From positions 31,552,501 through 31,616,500 of the forward strand of contig CM075348.1 in NCBI GenBank assembly GCA_037693485.1: a stretch of DNA of 64,000 bases. The letters are read 5' to 3'. The notes beneath the pieces were generated by a model, which searched no databases, was not told the DNA's origin, and saw only the letters and a list, made by a program, of their open reading frames with translations. Source of the DNA: Kitagawia praeruptora (Eukaryota; Streptophyta; Magnoliopsida; Apiales; Apiaceae). A program made the translations under genes and the position numbers. Shown one piece after another: positions 10,744 through 21,281 of the stretch (position 1 is the stretch's first letter; each line of letters opens with the position of its first letter).

Positions 10744-10756
10744 TGGTATCAGAGTG
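10744..10756 (+). other. Primer binding site of Copia A (initiator Met tRNA)
   Basis: TGGTATCAGAG is complementary to the 3' end of plant initiator tRNA-Met and lies two bases after the LTR. The next base is T in this copy and C in the others (32409, 51538). Confidence 0.9.
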
Positions 10757-10794
10757 AGGTATACTAATATTTCTGTAACAGGAAGGTATCGATC

Positions 10795-12822
10795 ATGGCT
10801 GAACAATATATCGAAGCTAAATCCGATTATAGAGCTCTTCTCCTCACTGGATCAGAAAATTACAATTGGTGGAAATGTAGAATGGAAACATTCTTGTCCA
10901 AGAGACCATTGGTATTAAGAGTGGTGCAGAAAGGAGACTTCGAATTCTTGGATGATAAGAACAATCCAAAAGATGTTGATGATCTTACTCCCGATGAAAT
11001 TATTAAATATGGTTATAATGGAGAAGCTAGAAATTCTCTAATGAATGCATTAGATCAAGCTGAGTATGACAAAGTTTCTTCTCTAAAGACAGCAAAGGAA
11101 ATGTGGGATGCTTTGGAAACCTACCATGAAGGCTCAACCACTTTGAGAAAGGTGAAGCTTAGCAAGCTAATGAACAACTTTGGAAACTTCAAGCTCAAAG
11201 ATGATGAAACTATCAAGGAAGGTCAAGCAAGGTTCCAGGTTACTATAAACTCTTTAAAGAGACTTAGAAAGGATATTCCACAAGATGAAATTAACATGAA
11301 AGTGTTAAGTGTTGTACCATTTATTTATGAAGCTAAGGTCACGGCCTTGGAATCATCCTCAACAATCGACACCATGGATCATCTAGCTGTTTTTGCTGAG
11401 CTAGAACAGTTTGAAAGCAAGATAATCAAAAGTCAGGTTGAAGGTGTTCGGGCTCCTCTAGCCAAAATGAAGAATTTGGCACTTCATTCTACAAACAGCA
11501 AGCTAGCCACTGCATCCAGCAAGCTGACTGAATCTGATGAAGAATCTGATGAGGAACTTGCACTAATCTCACAGAAAATCAAGAGGCTAATTGAAAAGAA
11601 AAACAGAATGAAAAAGGAAAGAGAAGGGTTCTCCAAAAAGAAAGCCAAGGATCAAAATTGTTTTGAATATGGCAAGCCAGGCCATTTTAAAAGGGATTGT
11701 TACAAGCTAAAGTCAAAACAGCCTGCTGTTTTCAAAGATAGAAGAAAATCAAAGGCTTTATTGACTTGGAGTGATGATGATTCAGACTCCAGTGATGACT
11801 CAAGTGAAGACATGGTGAATTTGGCTCTTGTAGGTCTAAATGATGAAGAAAGCTCACAAGGATCCATAAAAGAAGATTTTGTGGATAGTGATTATTCGGA
11901 TTCGGAAGATGATGCAAGTGAGGTAAACTCAATTAATTCTGATTTACCTTCCTCTCCTATTATGCTAGAAGAACTAACCATGCAGGTACCAAGTAATGTT
12001 TCTATTATTGAATTCATGGAACTGAAAAATAAGAATGGCAAGCTGGAAAAGAAGAACAATCAGTTAAAGAATATTATTTCTGAGTTAATGGCTGAGAAGG
12101 CTCCAGAAATAAATCATGATGACCTTATTACTGATTTAAAAGAGAAACTAGTTCAATCTGAAGGAGTCAACAAAGTAATTCTACAAAGAAATGAAGCCCT
12201 CATGAAAGAACTCAGAAATTTGAAGGCAGAGATTGAAGCCAAAAATGAATGTATAAAATCATTCAAGCTTAAAGAAACTAGCCAAGCCGAATCCTCAAAA
12301 GCTGCTGAGAAAAGAAAACAGCAAGCTGAACTTATTAAACATCAAGCTGAATTGATTTCTCTTTTAGAAAAAGAAGTCAAAGATCTTCAGAAAGGGATGG
12401 AAACCTTTGTTCAAGGAGAGGACAGCTTAAAGACAATGATGAAGAAGGGAAATGTCCCATTGGTCAGAGAAGGAGTTGGCATGAACTCAAACAAGAAGCT
12501 TGGTGCACTCAAATACGATGGAAGAAATGGCATACCATACAATTATGTCATGCCTTGGAAGATATGCAACAAGTGTGGAGGAAAAGGCCATCTGGAAAAA
12601 CACTGTGTGGTTCAAGTAAATCCTAAAGGGAAAACAGCTTACCAGAAGGGGCCAATCAGGCGACAATCAGCATACCAGAGTGCTACTGACAGAAGACAAA
12701 CAGCATACCGACATTCACCAAAAGTGATCCAAATGTGGATCAAGAAATCTGATTTAAATGTCTTATATATTCTTGCTATTAACCAACTTGGACCCAAACC
12801 GATTTGGGTACCAAAACATTAA
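10795..12822 (+). CDS. gag: Copia A gag polyprotein (675 aa, intact)
   Basis: The frame is uninterrupted from ATG to TAA. Residues 1-210 are a UBN2/Copia gag core (LLTGSENYNWWKCRMETFL, EMWDALETYHEGSTTLRKVKLSKLM). Residues 260-300 are strongly basic, followed by a CCHC knuckle that is damaged here (CFEYGKPGHFKRDC; the second cysteine is Tyr, while copy B keeps Cys). Acidic Ser/Asp-rich and long coiled-coil stretches follow (residues 320-560), then a second knuckle, CNKCGGKGHLEKHC, near residue 598. The protein would form the particle and bind the genomic RNA. The length and coiled coils fit SIRE-type gag. It ends with PIWVPKH, a motif that in related elements usually runs directly into pol. 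Confidence 0.9.
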   Translation: MAEQYIEAKSDYRALLLTGSENYNWWKCRMETFLSKRPLVLRVVQKGDFEFLDDKNNPKDVDDLTPDEIIKYGYNGEARNSLMNALDQAEYDKVSSLKTAKEMWDALETYHEGSTTLRKVKLSKLMNNFGNFKLKDDETIKEGQARFQVTINSLKRLRKDIPQDEINMKVLSVVPFIYEAKVTALESSSTIDTMDHLAVFAELEQFESKIIKSQVEGVRAPLAKMKNLALHSTNSKLATASSKLTESDEESDEELALISQKIKRLIEKKNRMKKEREGFSKKKAKDQNCFEYGKPGHFKRDCYKLKSKQPAVFKDRRKSKALLTWSDDDSDSSDDSSEDMVNLALVGLNDEESSQGSIKEDFVDSDYSDSEDDASEVNSINSDLPSSPIMLEELTMQVPSNVSIIEFMELKNKNGKLEKKNNQLKNIISELMAEKAPEINHDDLITDLKEKLVQSEGVNKVILQRNEALMKELRNLKAEIEAKNECIKSFKLKETSQAESSKAAEKRKQQAELIKHQAELISLLEKEVKDLQKGMETFVQGEDSLKTMMKKGNVPLVREGVGMNSNKKLGALKYDGRNGIPYNYVMPWKICNKCGGKGHLEKHCVVQVNPKGKTAYQKGPIRRQSAYQSATDRRQTAYRHSPKVIQMWIKKSDLNVLYILAINQLGPKPIWVPKH

Positions 12823-12845
12823 ATTGGTGTGTGTTTGTTTTGTAG

Positions 12846-14166
12846 ATATGTCTCGCCGCTAAAGTGAAGTCAAAACAATGGATTTTGGATAGTGGATGCA
12901 CTAGACATATGTGTGGAGACAAATCTCAGTTCATGAGTCTCAAATTGAAGAAAGGTGGAAGAGTTACGATTGGAAATAGCAAGACTCTTCGAATTCTTAG
13001 TATTGGTTCTATTGGTAATAGTAATATTTCGATTGATAAAGTTCAATATGTCAAAGGTCTTTCATATAATTTACTTAGTGTCACTCAATTATTTGATGAT
13101 GGAAATGCAGGAAACAGCATGCTGTTTGGCTGCAATCGACAATAATCCATATATATGGCATAGGAGGTTGGGACATGCACACATGGACTTGATTAATAAA
13201 TTATCAAGCAAGAATCTGGTGAGAGGGCTACCAAAACTAAAATATACTAAGGTTGAAGTATGTTCAGCATGCCAATTGGGTAAACAAATTCGAAGTACTC
13301 ACAAAGCAAAGAAAATGGTATCTACTTCTAAACCTTTAGAGCTTCTACACTTGGACTTATTTGGTCCAGAATCTTATAAGAGTATTGGAGGTAAACAATA
13401 TGGTTTTGTAATTGTAGATGATTATTCTAGATTTACTTGGGTATTGTTTCTTCGTACTAAAGATTGTGCTTTTAATGAGTTTGAGAAACTGATTAAACTA
13501 CTTGAGAACAAGCTTGATACAAGACTTGTAGGTATAAGAAGTGATAGAGGAGGTGAATTTGTCAATGAAAACTTTATTGCATATTGTGAAGAAAGGGGAA
13601 TCTCCCATGAATTTTCTGCTCCAAGGACTCCACAACAAAATGGAGTGGTGGAAAGGAAGAATAAGTCACTTCAAGAAACAGCAAGAACTCTACTACAAGA
13701 AAGCAAGCTGCCTAGAAGTTTTTGGGCCGAAGCTGTGAATACAACATGCTATTTGTTGAATCGAATCATGATCAGGCCAATTTTGAATAAAACTCCATAT
13801 CAATTGTTGAGAAACAAGAAGCCAAATATCAGTTACTTCAAGATTTTTGGCTCTAAGTGTTTTGTGCTCAAGACAATTGGTAAAGATGGTAAATTCGATG
13901 CTAAATCCTATGAGGCTATATTTCTTGGTTATTCCTTAATAAGTAGAGCTTATAGAGTTTATAATGTTAATAAACATATTGTTGAAGAATCTATTAATGT
14001 TACTTTTCAAGAACCTAACAGTGATCTACCAAGAGATGAGGAAGAATTTGCAGGTATGCAACCTCAAGTTACTGTAAGACAGCAAGCTGGAAGTGCAAAT
14101 CAGCAAGCTGGGAGTGTAAATCAGCAAGCTGGGAGTGCAAATCAGCAAGATGGAAGTCCAAAATAG
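12846..14166 (+). pseudogene. pol: Copia A protease-integrase part of pol (frameshifted)
   Basis: The frame opens after a TAG at 12843-12845 with CLAAKVKSKQWILDSGCTRHM, the aspartic protease active site. Near 13100 about 116 bp present in copy B are missing, which shifts the frame. The following frame carries the GAG-pre-integrase region (WHRRLGHAHMD and the CSAC of the zinc motif) and the integrase core with all three acidic residues (LHLDLFGP, GIRSDRGGEF, PQQNGVVERK). It ends at a TAG at 14164-14166 where copy B has CAG. The 21-bp tandem repeat at 14080-14163 lies in the linker. Cleavage and DNA joining functions would be present but cannot be made as one protein. Confidence 0.85.
14080..14163 (+). 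repeat. 21-bp tandem repeat encoding QQAGSAN
   Basis: There are four consecutive units of cagcaagctggaagtgcaaat with small changes. They encode a Gln/Ala/Gly-rich linker between integrase and reverse transcriptase. Copy B has the same array at 55503-55586. Each unit contains the CAGCAAGCTG motif that also recurs elsewhere in the element. Confidence 0.9.
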
Positions 14167-16068
14167 CAAATTGAAGATGAAGATGAAACTGAAAGTCAGC
14201 AAGCCAAAGAGGATGTAGACACTGACAATCAGCAAGCTGGAAGTTCAAGTCAGCAAGCTGAAGTGGAAGATACAATCTCCAAAATAGCAAAAATGACTTT
14301 GGAAGGCCCTAGAGGATCAAAGGCTACTGAGAAACTACCTCTCTATGATGGAGAACATCAGATACCACCATCAAAGATAAGAAAGACAACTCGTGAAGAA
14401 ATAACTCAACATTCTTTACCAAGGTCAACAAGAACGGTCAAGAATCATCCTCCAGAGTTGGTCATTGGTGACATTACTGATGGAATTACTACAAGAAAAG
14501 GGAAAGCAAATTATTGTGCTCATGTAGCCTTCCTAGCTCAAGAAGAACCTAAAAATATCATTGAAGCATTAGAAGATGAGAATTGGATCATGGCTATGCA
14601 AGAAGAATTAAATCAGTTTGAAAGATGTGAAGTTTGGGAACTTGTCAAGCCACCAGAAGATGCTTCAATTATTGGAACAAAATGGGTGTTTAAGAACAAA
14701 ATTGATGAATTTGGCACCGTTACTCGAAATAAAACAAGGCTTGTGGCTCAAGGATATAATCAACAAGAAGGCATTGACTTTGATCAAACTTATGCTCCTG
14801 TTGCACGTTTGGAATCAATAAGGATTCTTCTTGCCTTTGCATGTTTCAAGAAATTCAAGCTATATCAAATGGACGTAAATAGTGCGTTTCTAAATGGCTT
14901 GCTAGAAGAGGAAGTTTATGTCAAACAGCCTCCTGGATTCGAACATGAACAGTATCCTGACTATGTGTTCAAGCTAAAGAAGGCTCTGTATGGTTTAAAG
15001 CAGGCTCCTAGGGCTTGGTACAAAAGGCTTAGTAAGTTTCTTCTCAAAAATGGATTCATTCGAGGTAAAATCAATCCCACATTATTTATTAAGCAAAATG
15101 GTAAAGATACTCTTATTGTACAAATATATGTGGATGATATTATTTTTGGAGCTACTAATGAATCTATGTGTAAGTGGTTTTCTAAGTGTATGCATAGTGA
15201 GTTCGAAATGAGCAAGATGGGAGAGCTCAATTATTTCTTGGGTCTTCAAATCAAGCAATCTAAGGATGGAATTTTTGTACACCAATCCAAGTACACAAAA
15301 AGTCTACTGAAAAGATTCGATTATGAAGATGTTAAATCAAAATCAACTCCTATGATTCAAAACAGCAAGCTATTTGCAGATGAAAATGGTAAGGCTGTTG
15401 ATATCAAAAAGTATCGAGGTATGATTGGAAGCCTACTATACTTAACTGCCTCTAGACCTGACATAATGTATTGTGTATGTGTTTGTGCAAGGTTTCAATC
15501 CAACCCTAAAGAGTCACACTTAAATGCTATTAAAAGAATATTTCGATATTTAAGTGGTACAATCACTCTTGGTTTGTTTTATCCTATCACAAATACTTTT
15601 GATCTTGTTGGGTATAGTGATGCAGATTATGCAGGTTGTCAAGTTGATATAAAAAGTACTAGTGGTGTTTGTACATTCCTTGGACAAAGCCTAGTTTCAT
15701 GGCAATGCAAGAAACAAGCTTCTGTTGCTTTATCCACGGCCGAAGGAGAATATCTAGCAGCTGGGAGCTGTTGCTCTCAACTTCTATGGATGATACAAAC
15801 ACTGAGAGACTTTGATATCAAGTGTGGAAGGATTCGAATAAATTGTGACAACACTAGCACCATTAATATTTCCAAGAATCCGGTGAACCATTCAAGAACG
15901 AAGCATATTGATGTTCGATACCATTTCTTGAGAGATAATGTTGCTAAAGGCAAGATAGAGTTGGTCTTTGTTCCAACTGAATTTCAACTAGCTGATATTT
16001 TCACAAAGCCTCTTGCTGAAGAAAGATTTTCAGTCATTCGAATGCAACTTGGAATGTGCTCTATGTGA
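14167..16068 (+). pseudogene. pol: Copia A reverse transcriptase-RNase H part of pol
   Basis: Same frame as the integrase segment, separated only by the TAG at 14164; an internal ATG is at 14263. RT motifs are NWIMAMQEELNQFERCEVWELV, TKWVFKNKIDEFG, YQMDVNSAFLNG, ALYGLKQAPRAWY and the catalytic IYVDDIIFG. RNase H shows GYSDADYAGCQ, STSGVCTFLG, STAEGEYLAAGSCC and the C-terminal ADIFTKPL. One usually invariant Arg (DRKSTSG in copy B) is Ile here. From 14167 to the TGA after CSM the frame has no further stop. It would synthesise cDNA and remove RNA if expressed. Confidence 0.85.
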
Positions 16069-16520
16069 ATCAGCATGCTGAATGGTAGTTGTTGGACAGG
16101 TTAGCTTACCATTTGTTCTCATTGCATGATACAAATGGCATACTGTTTGTCATCAGTTCTGGCTTACCATTTGTTGGAATTAGATATTTTGTACCTCTTT
16201 GTGTTTTATATTAATTATCTTATATACCTATCTGATTTATCAATAAATGTGTTATGTGGCTATATGTTTAAATATGATGATATTGTGTGCTTACTATTTT
16301 TTTGTGTTACATGTTTATCTGATTTTTTATTCTACTCGTATGTTTTTAGATATGTTTAAAATAGAATTTTTAGTTTTATTTAATTATCTCTAAAAATTCT
16401 CCCCTAAATATCTATCAAAAACAAAAGAGACGGGTAATATCCAAAGCACAAACATTTCATTAGGGTTTCATTCTCTTTCTCTCTCAAAGCGGCGATTAGG
16501 GTTTCTCTCTTTCAACCATC
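16069..16520 (+). other. Gap between Copia A pol and the extra ORF
   Basis: Non-coding. It contains cagcatgctg and gcttaccatttgtt repeats just after the pol stop. Nearer the extra ORF it has a CT-rich leader-like stretch (ctctttctctctc, 16470-16515) that ends immediately before the ATG at 16521. Confidence 0.6.
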
Positions 16521-17798
16521 ATGACTCGCCGAACAAGAAAATCCAGTCTCGTTGCAAACAAAACCCCATCCGAACAAGAAAAGATCTTGATTGAATTGGA
16601 TAACACGGAATCGAAAAGGATAAAGGGTATTCCTAATTTTGCTGGTCCTGAATTTGAATCTCGCTATTCTACCATGGAATTGGGCACTCGCACTCTTATC
16701 ACTGCTGCTCCTATTGATAGTAAGATTGTTACCCCTCTTACTGATGTTGGAATAATTAAGCTTTTTCAAGATGTTGGTATTGAATCTTTTATTCTCAATT
16801 TACCTAAAGTTTACTATCCTGATCTTGTTCGAGAATATTATGCTAACCTACACACTGATAAATTTGAAAATACCTGTTCAACTGTGTGTGGTAAGAAAAT
16901 TCAATTTAACACATCTTTGCTAAGCTCTATCCTAGATATTGGTTATGAATCTGAGCTTAATGTGTATACGGCACAAAGTGCATTGGATTTTCCTGATTTT
17001 TCTATAAAGGATCAACTGTCTATTTTGACTGGTTCTGATTTGGTTGGGGAGTCTGCACCTCCCAGTACTACTGAGGTTACACCACTGGCACATTTGATTT
17101 TTAAGATTGTTCGATCTCACATCTGTCAAAGAATGGGGAATAAGTCTAATTTTACTAATCAAGATGTGGTGTTGGTTGCTATGATCTTGGCTGGTAGGAA
17201 ATTTGATCTCTCATCTCTTATCATTCAAAATATGCTTAGTACTCTTGAGAAAACCTCTACTGGAATCCCTTATGCTCAGCTTCTCACAAAGGTTTTTGTG
17301 GCTTTTAAGATAGATTTCAAGAAAACTCTTAAGATAACTGTCAGAGAAGTCTTTGATCACAAGACCTTAACTCAGAATAATATTCAGTTTGAGGATGGTC
17401 TAGTCACAAGGATTTTGCCTCCACCTCTTTCTGATGATATTCCTGAGATTGGAGAACCTTCCAACCCCACCCCTGGTGCTTCTAATTTTACCTCTACTGA
17501 ACCTATTGCTGAGATTAAGAAGGAGTTGCAAGCTGTTAAAACTGTTCTTAAGGTGATCACATCAGACTGTCAGACAATCAAGATAGTTATGAAAGGATTT
17601 CATCAAGATATTAAAACTTTGAAGGACATGATGCTAAAGTCAGGTGGAACTACCTCTGCAACTCACTCTGCAATGGAACATGATCACAGCCTTGAGGAAT
17701 TAGGCGATGCAGCTGTTAAGGATGGAGTCGATCCAGATGATACTGAGGCCACCAACACAGATGGAGGTGCTGATGACAAGACTCATAAAGACTCTTAA
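16521..17798 (+). CDS. Copia A extra ORF after pol (425 aa, intact)
   Basis: The frame is uninterrupted from ATG to TAA on the same strand as pol. The central part (VREYYANLHTDKFENTC, VVLVAMILAGRKFDLSSLIIQ, GIPYAQLLTKVF) resembles the domain catalogued as putative plant transposon protein, which is found in extra ORFs of plant LTR elements. The tail (about residues 320-425) has a predicted-looking coiled coil (EIKKELQAVKTVLKVI) followed by an acidic Asp/Glu/Thr-rich end. SIRE elements carry an ORF in this position that has been called envelope-like. I see no clear signal peptide or strong membrane segment here, so that role is not supported. The function is unknown. Copy B of this ORF is broken. 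Confidence 0.7.
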   Translation: MTRRTRKSSLVANKTPSEQEKILIELDNTESKRIKGIPNFAGPEFESRYSTMELGTRTLITAAPIDSKIVTPLTDVGIIKLFQDVGIESFILNLPKVYYPDLVREYYANLHTDKFENTCSTVCGKKIQFNTSLLSSILDIGYESELNVYTAQSALDFPDFSIKDQLSILTGSDLVGESAPPSTTEVTPLAHLIFKIVRSHICQRMGNKSNFTNQDVVLVAMILAGRKFDLSSLIIQNMLSTLEKTSTGIPYAQLLTKVFVAFKIDFKKTLKITVREVFDHKTLTQNNIQFEDGLVTRILPPPLSDDIPEIGEPSNPTPGASNFTSTEPIAEIKKELQAVKTVLKVITSDCQTIKIVMKGFHQDIKTLKDMMLKSGGTTSATHSAMEHDHSLEELGDAAVKDGVDPDDTEATNTDGGADDKTHKDS

Positions 17799-17977
17799 TT
17801 TTTTGATGAATTAATGGGGAGAAAATTTGGAGAATTAATTAATTTTTGTTATGCTATATGCTATTATGCTACTTATGCTACTTTATTTGGTTTTGTTAAA
17901 AATTATTGCTCCATGCTCTATCTGGTAGTTGTGTTTGTGTTGAACTTATTTGGTTGGCATCTGTTTGCCTGAATATT

Positions 17978-20900
17978 TGTGACGGCCCCAAATCCCTTAA
18001 TTAAATTTAACTAAATAATGGTAAAGCATGCATATTAATTAATTAGACATTACCAATCCCACGCCTAGATCGCCAACAGGTAAGAGTTTGAAACAATATA
18101 AACTACCAATTCAAAACAACTTATTATTACAACCACAATTTATTCTAAGTTCAAAAGATTATTACAGACTAAGTTCAAAAGTCTAGCAAAATAAGATCAA
18201 TCAGATCGCCACTCCCTTCTACCTGGAACTGCCTCCTATAGGCTACACCTGAACCACCACAATTCTTACGCGCAGTCTCAAGAGTCCTTACCATCTTCGA
18301 GTTTCACTGAAAGGTTAAGGAAAAATATCATTGAGCCAATTGCTCAGCAAGTGCATAAATCAACAATATAAGACTGGCAAAATAATCAAATGTAAAGCAA
18401 GATATATCAATCTGCAACTGAAAGGTATCAACTGAATCAATATCAAAAGTAAATGAGTAGGAATTGGAATATCTGATAAGACGCTACGAGCAACGCTGGG
18501 TGATCAGCCCACGACAGAGCTCCGAACCCGCATATCCAATACGGTGTTCATCAAATATAAGGGGATCCCAGGCACACATTGGCCTATAATAATAATATAA
18601 TTTGGACCGGCGCCTCGGTCAAAGTAACATTCCATCCAATTCCATTAAGGTCAAATAAAGTCTGTCAAATTCAATTCATCTCAAAGAAACAAGAATATCA
18701 ATGTCATATCAAGTTGCTAATAAGCATGAATAGGATACTCGGATTTCAAACGAATGATTTTCCGATTTCGAATAAATGACAAGGCAAAGTGAAGAAAGTC
18801 AATCATTCTGAATTCTTGGGAATTGGGATTCTGTTTAGTATAACTTGGTTAAGTCAAGAAAGGTTAATTCAAGAAAAGTTAATCACGAAAGGTTAATCAA
18901 GAATCAACAATTGTTTTTAGATAGAAACGAGTTCAAGTACCAGAAGATATTTAAGTAGTTAGTTCAAGAATTCAAGAATTCGATAAGGTTATGAAAAGGT
19001 TTTCCAAGAAATATGATTATCGATTAGCAAGTCAAGTCAAGTTCAAGGGGTATGAAATCAATCACAAGGTATATGACAATAACAAGGTCGGAAAGAAATA
19101 GTTTGTGACAAACTAACAATTCAATATCTCATGGCATTCATCATATGGTAACAACAAGGTAGGATAGTACACTTGCCTTAAATCACGAGATTGCACTAGA
19201 TAGCGTCCTCTTCGATTGGCTCCTTGCCAGGCCTCCTACTCGGACCTATAATAATAATAAACAATATCTTATTTTCCCCTCATTAGTTTACATACCACAA
19301 GACAATCCTAATAATGCTAACGCCCCATCGATAACTTTATAACTATTTACACATATATATTTATATACATGTAATCACATAAGTCACGTAAGTCACTTAG
19401 CACATATAACGTAGTATGGCATAGTACTATAATGACACTACGACTTAACATTGGAGATGTGCCTTAGAGTTTTGAAATAGTACTTATATATTTTTTAGAA
19501 ATTTCGGCGGCATCTCCTTTGTATAGTCGTCAACCATACCGGACTATAACCGGCTCAAACAACACAAGGCAAACACCAAACACTCCCAATGCCTACAACT
19601 CCATCAACAAACCACCGCTACTAACCACAATTCACAATCAACTTACTATCCTCAAGATGACTTATTTATGACTATATCATTCAATATTCAAATTCACATA
19701 ACAATTAATCATGTAAACAATTTAATTCATGCAACAATTAAATCAAGTAATTCACATAAGACTCAAGCAATTAACTCTCAAGAAATCACACAACTCACCA
19801 CAATCTCTCTTCTTTCTCTTCTCCCTCTCTCGGCCTCTCCCTCTCTCTCTCTCTCACTCTCGGCTTCTCCCTCTCCCTCTCTTCTCTCTCCCTCTCGGTC
19901 TCTCTCTCCCTCTCCATCAATCTCTCTCTCGGCCTCTCCCTAGCTCTTCATCACCAACAATCACACACAACCCTCACAATGACTAACAATTACTTACACC
20001 CACAATTTGAACAATAATCAAGAATTATCACAACCCAACATCATTAACTAACAAATTCATACTAAAAATCAAATTATAAGTTGAACCCATCAAACTTCAT
20101 ATCATATAATCACCAAAATCAAGTCCTTTACAATTTACACCTACTAACAATCATCAATTTACAATACACACCAACCCACATCTTGTAAACTCAATTAAAC
20201 GCAAACCCATCATCAATCTCAACATAATAACTTATAAAAACTTACATGCATACATATACCACTTAGTAATTATACAAAATCATCAAATAAACACATGCAT
20301 GTAACCCTTGGTTCTCTTTTTGATCATGGCCGAAGGTTAGGGTTCTCCGGAGAGCCCGAAAATTCGTGGGTCTCTACCAAGGAGTAACACCCAATCAAAA
20401 ACACCCACAAAACTAACCTTTGAAGCTTGATTTTCGAAAACCCTAGTTTGAAAAGTGGTGAAAATCGAAATTAAAAGATAAGGGGTTATAGAAGATGAAG
20501 AGAGGAGTTTTTTTATCTATAACACTTAATGGTTTTGATGGGAAAATTACCTTGATTCTTGAGGTTGAATGTTAATGGAGGTTGAGAGAATATGGAGAGA
20601 ATTTGAGAGAGATGAGTATGGGGGGGGTTCGGCCGTGTGAAAAAAAAGAAGGGGGGTGGGTTTTGTCTAGCCTACACACACACACACATGTATTAAAATG
20701 TATTTTAATGATACATCTTAATTAAATAAAAGACTTAACAATTAAATCCTAATTGAAAAATATTTTGGATCTAAAAATAATTTATTGATACATAAAATTA
20801 AAATATGCAATTCTCTTCCTCAATATATTTTTAAAACATTTTTAAAATCGTTTTATAAAAAGATTTGAATTTTACAAGTTTTAATATTTTAAAAATGAAA

Positions 20901-21243
20901 ATAATTGGGAAAATCCTTGTAAAATATTTTAATGCGAAAATAAATTAAACTTTTATTTTTAAAAAGTCTTTAAATGCATAAAGATAATAAAACAAGAAAT
21001 TTCATGATTTTTATTAACTCCAAGAATTTTATAAAAATATTTAAGCCATTTAAAAATCATATTTTAACATTTAAAAGCTATGCAAAATTTTAATAAAATT
21101 TCACGTCAACACATCTAGCAATTAGACACATAACACATATTCACATTCACACAAACATGTAATGACTCATCAATTAAGGCACATAATAATATTTTTAATG
21201 CCAAATAATATTATTTATGAGTATGAAATTCCCAGATATTACA
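17978..21243 (-). repeat. Gypsy left LTR (3' LTR in element orientation)
   Basis: 3266 bp, starting TGTGACGGCCCCAAATCCC and ending CAGATATTACA on the plus strand. It is bounded on the left by the TSD ATATT and on the right by the complement of the polypurine tract. A CT-rich microsatellite lies at 19800-19945, and apparent Ser/Leu/Pro proteins there are artefacts of it. Confidence 0.95.
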
Positions 21244-21258
21244 TCCTTCCCCCCTTAA
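21244..21258 (-). other. Gypsy polypurine tract
   Basis: The minus strand reads a purine run, aaggggggaagga, directly before the LTR start. This is the expected plus-strand primer and fixes the element orientation as minus. Confidence 0.85.
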
Positions 21259-21281
21259 AAGGATTCTGTCCCCAGAATCCG

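Noticed and set aside
16521..17798. Envelope gene
   Set aside because: Position fits the SIRE env-like ORF, but no convincing signal peptide or transmembrane segment is visible.
18579..18779. 66-residue ORF present at 18579 and 28186
   Set aside because: It lies within the two Gypsy LTRs and reads against the element; repetition follows from the LTRs.
19668..19986. Ser/Leu/Pro-rich reading frames
   Set aside because: They come from a CT microsatellite inside the Gypsy LTR and recur at 29275-29620.
20600..20700. Possible G-quadruplex near gggggggg runs
   Set aside because: Runs are few and differ in length between the two LTRs, as expected of homopolymer slippage.
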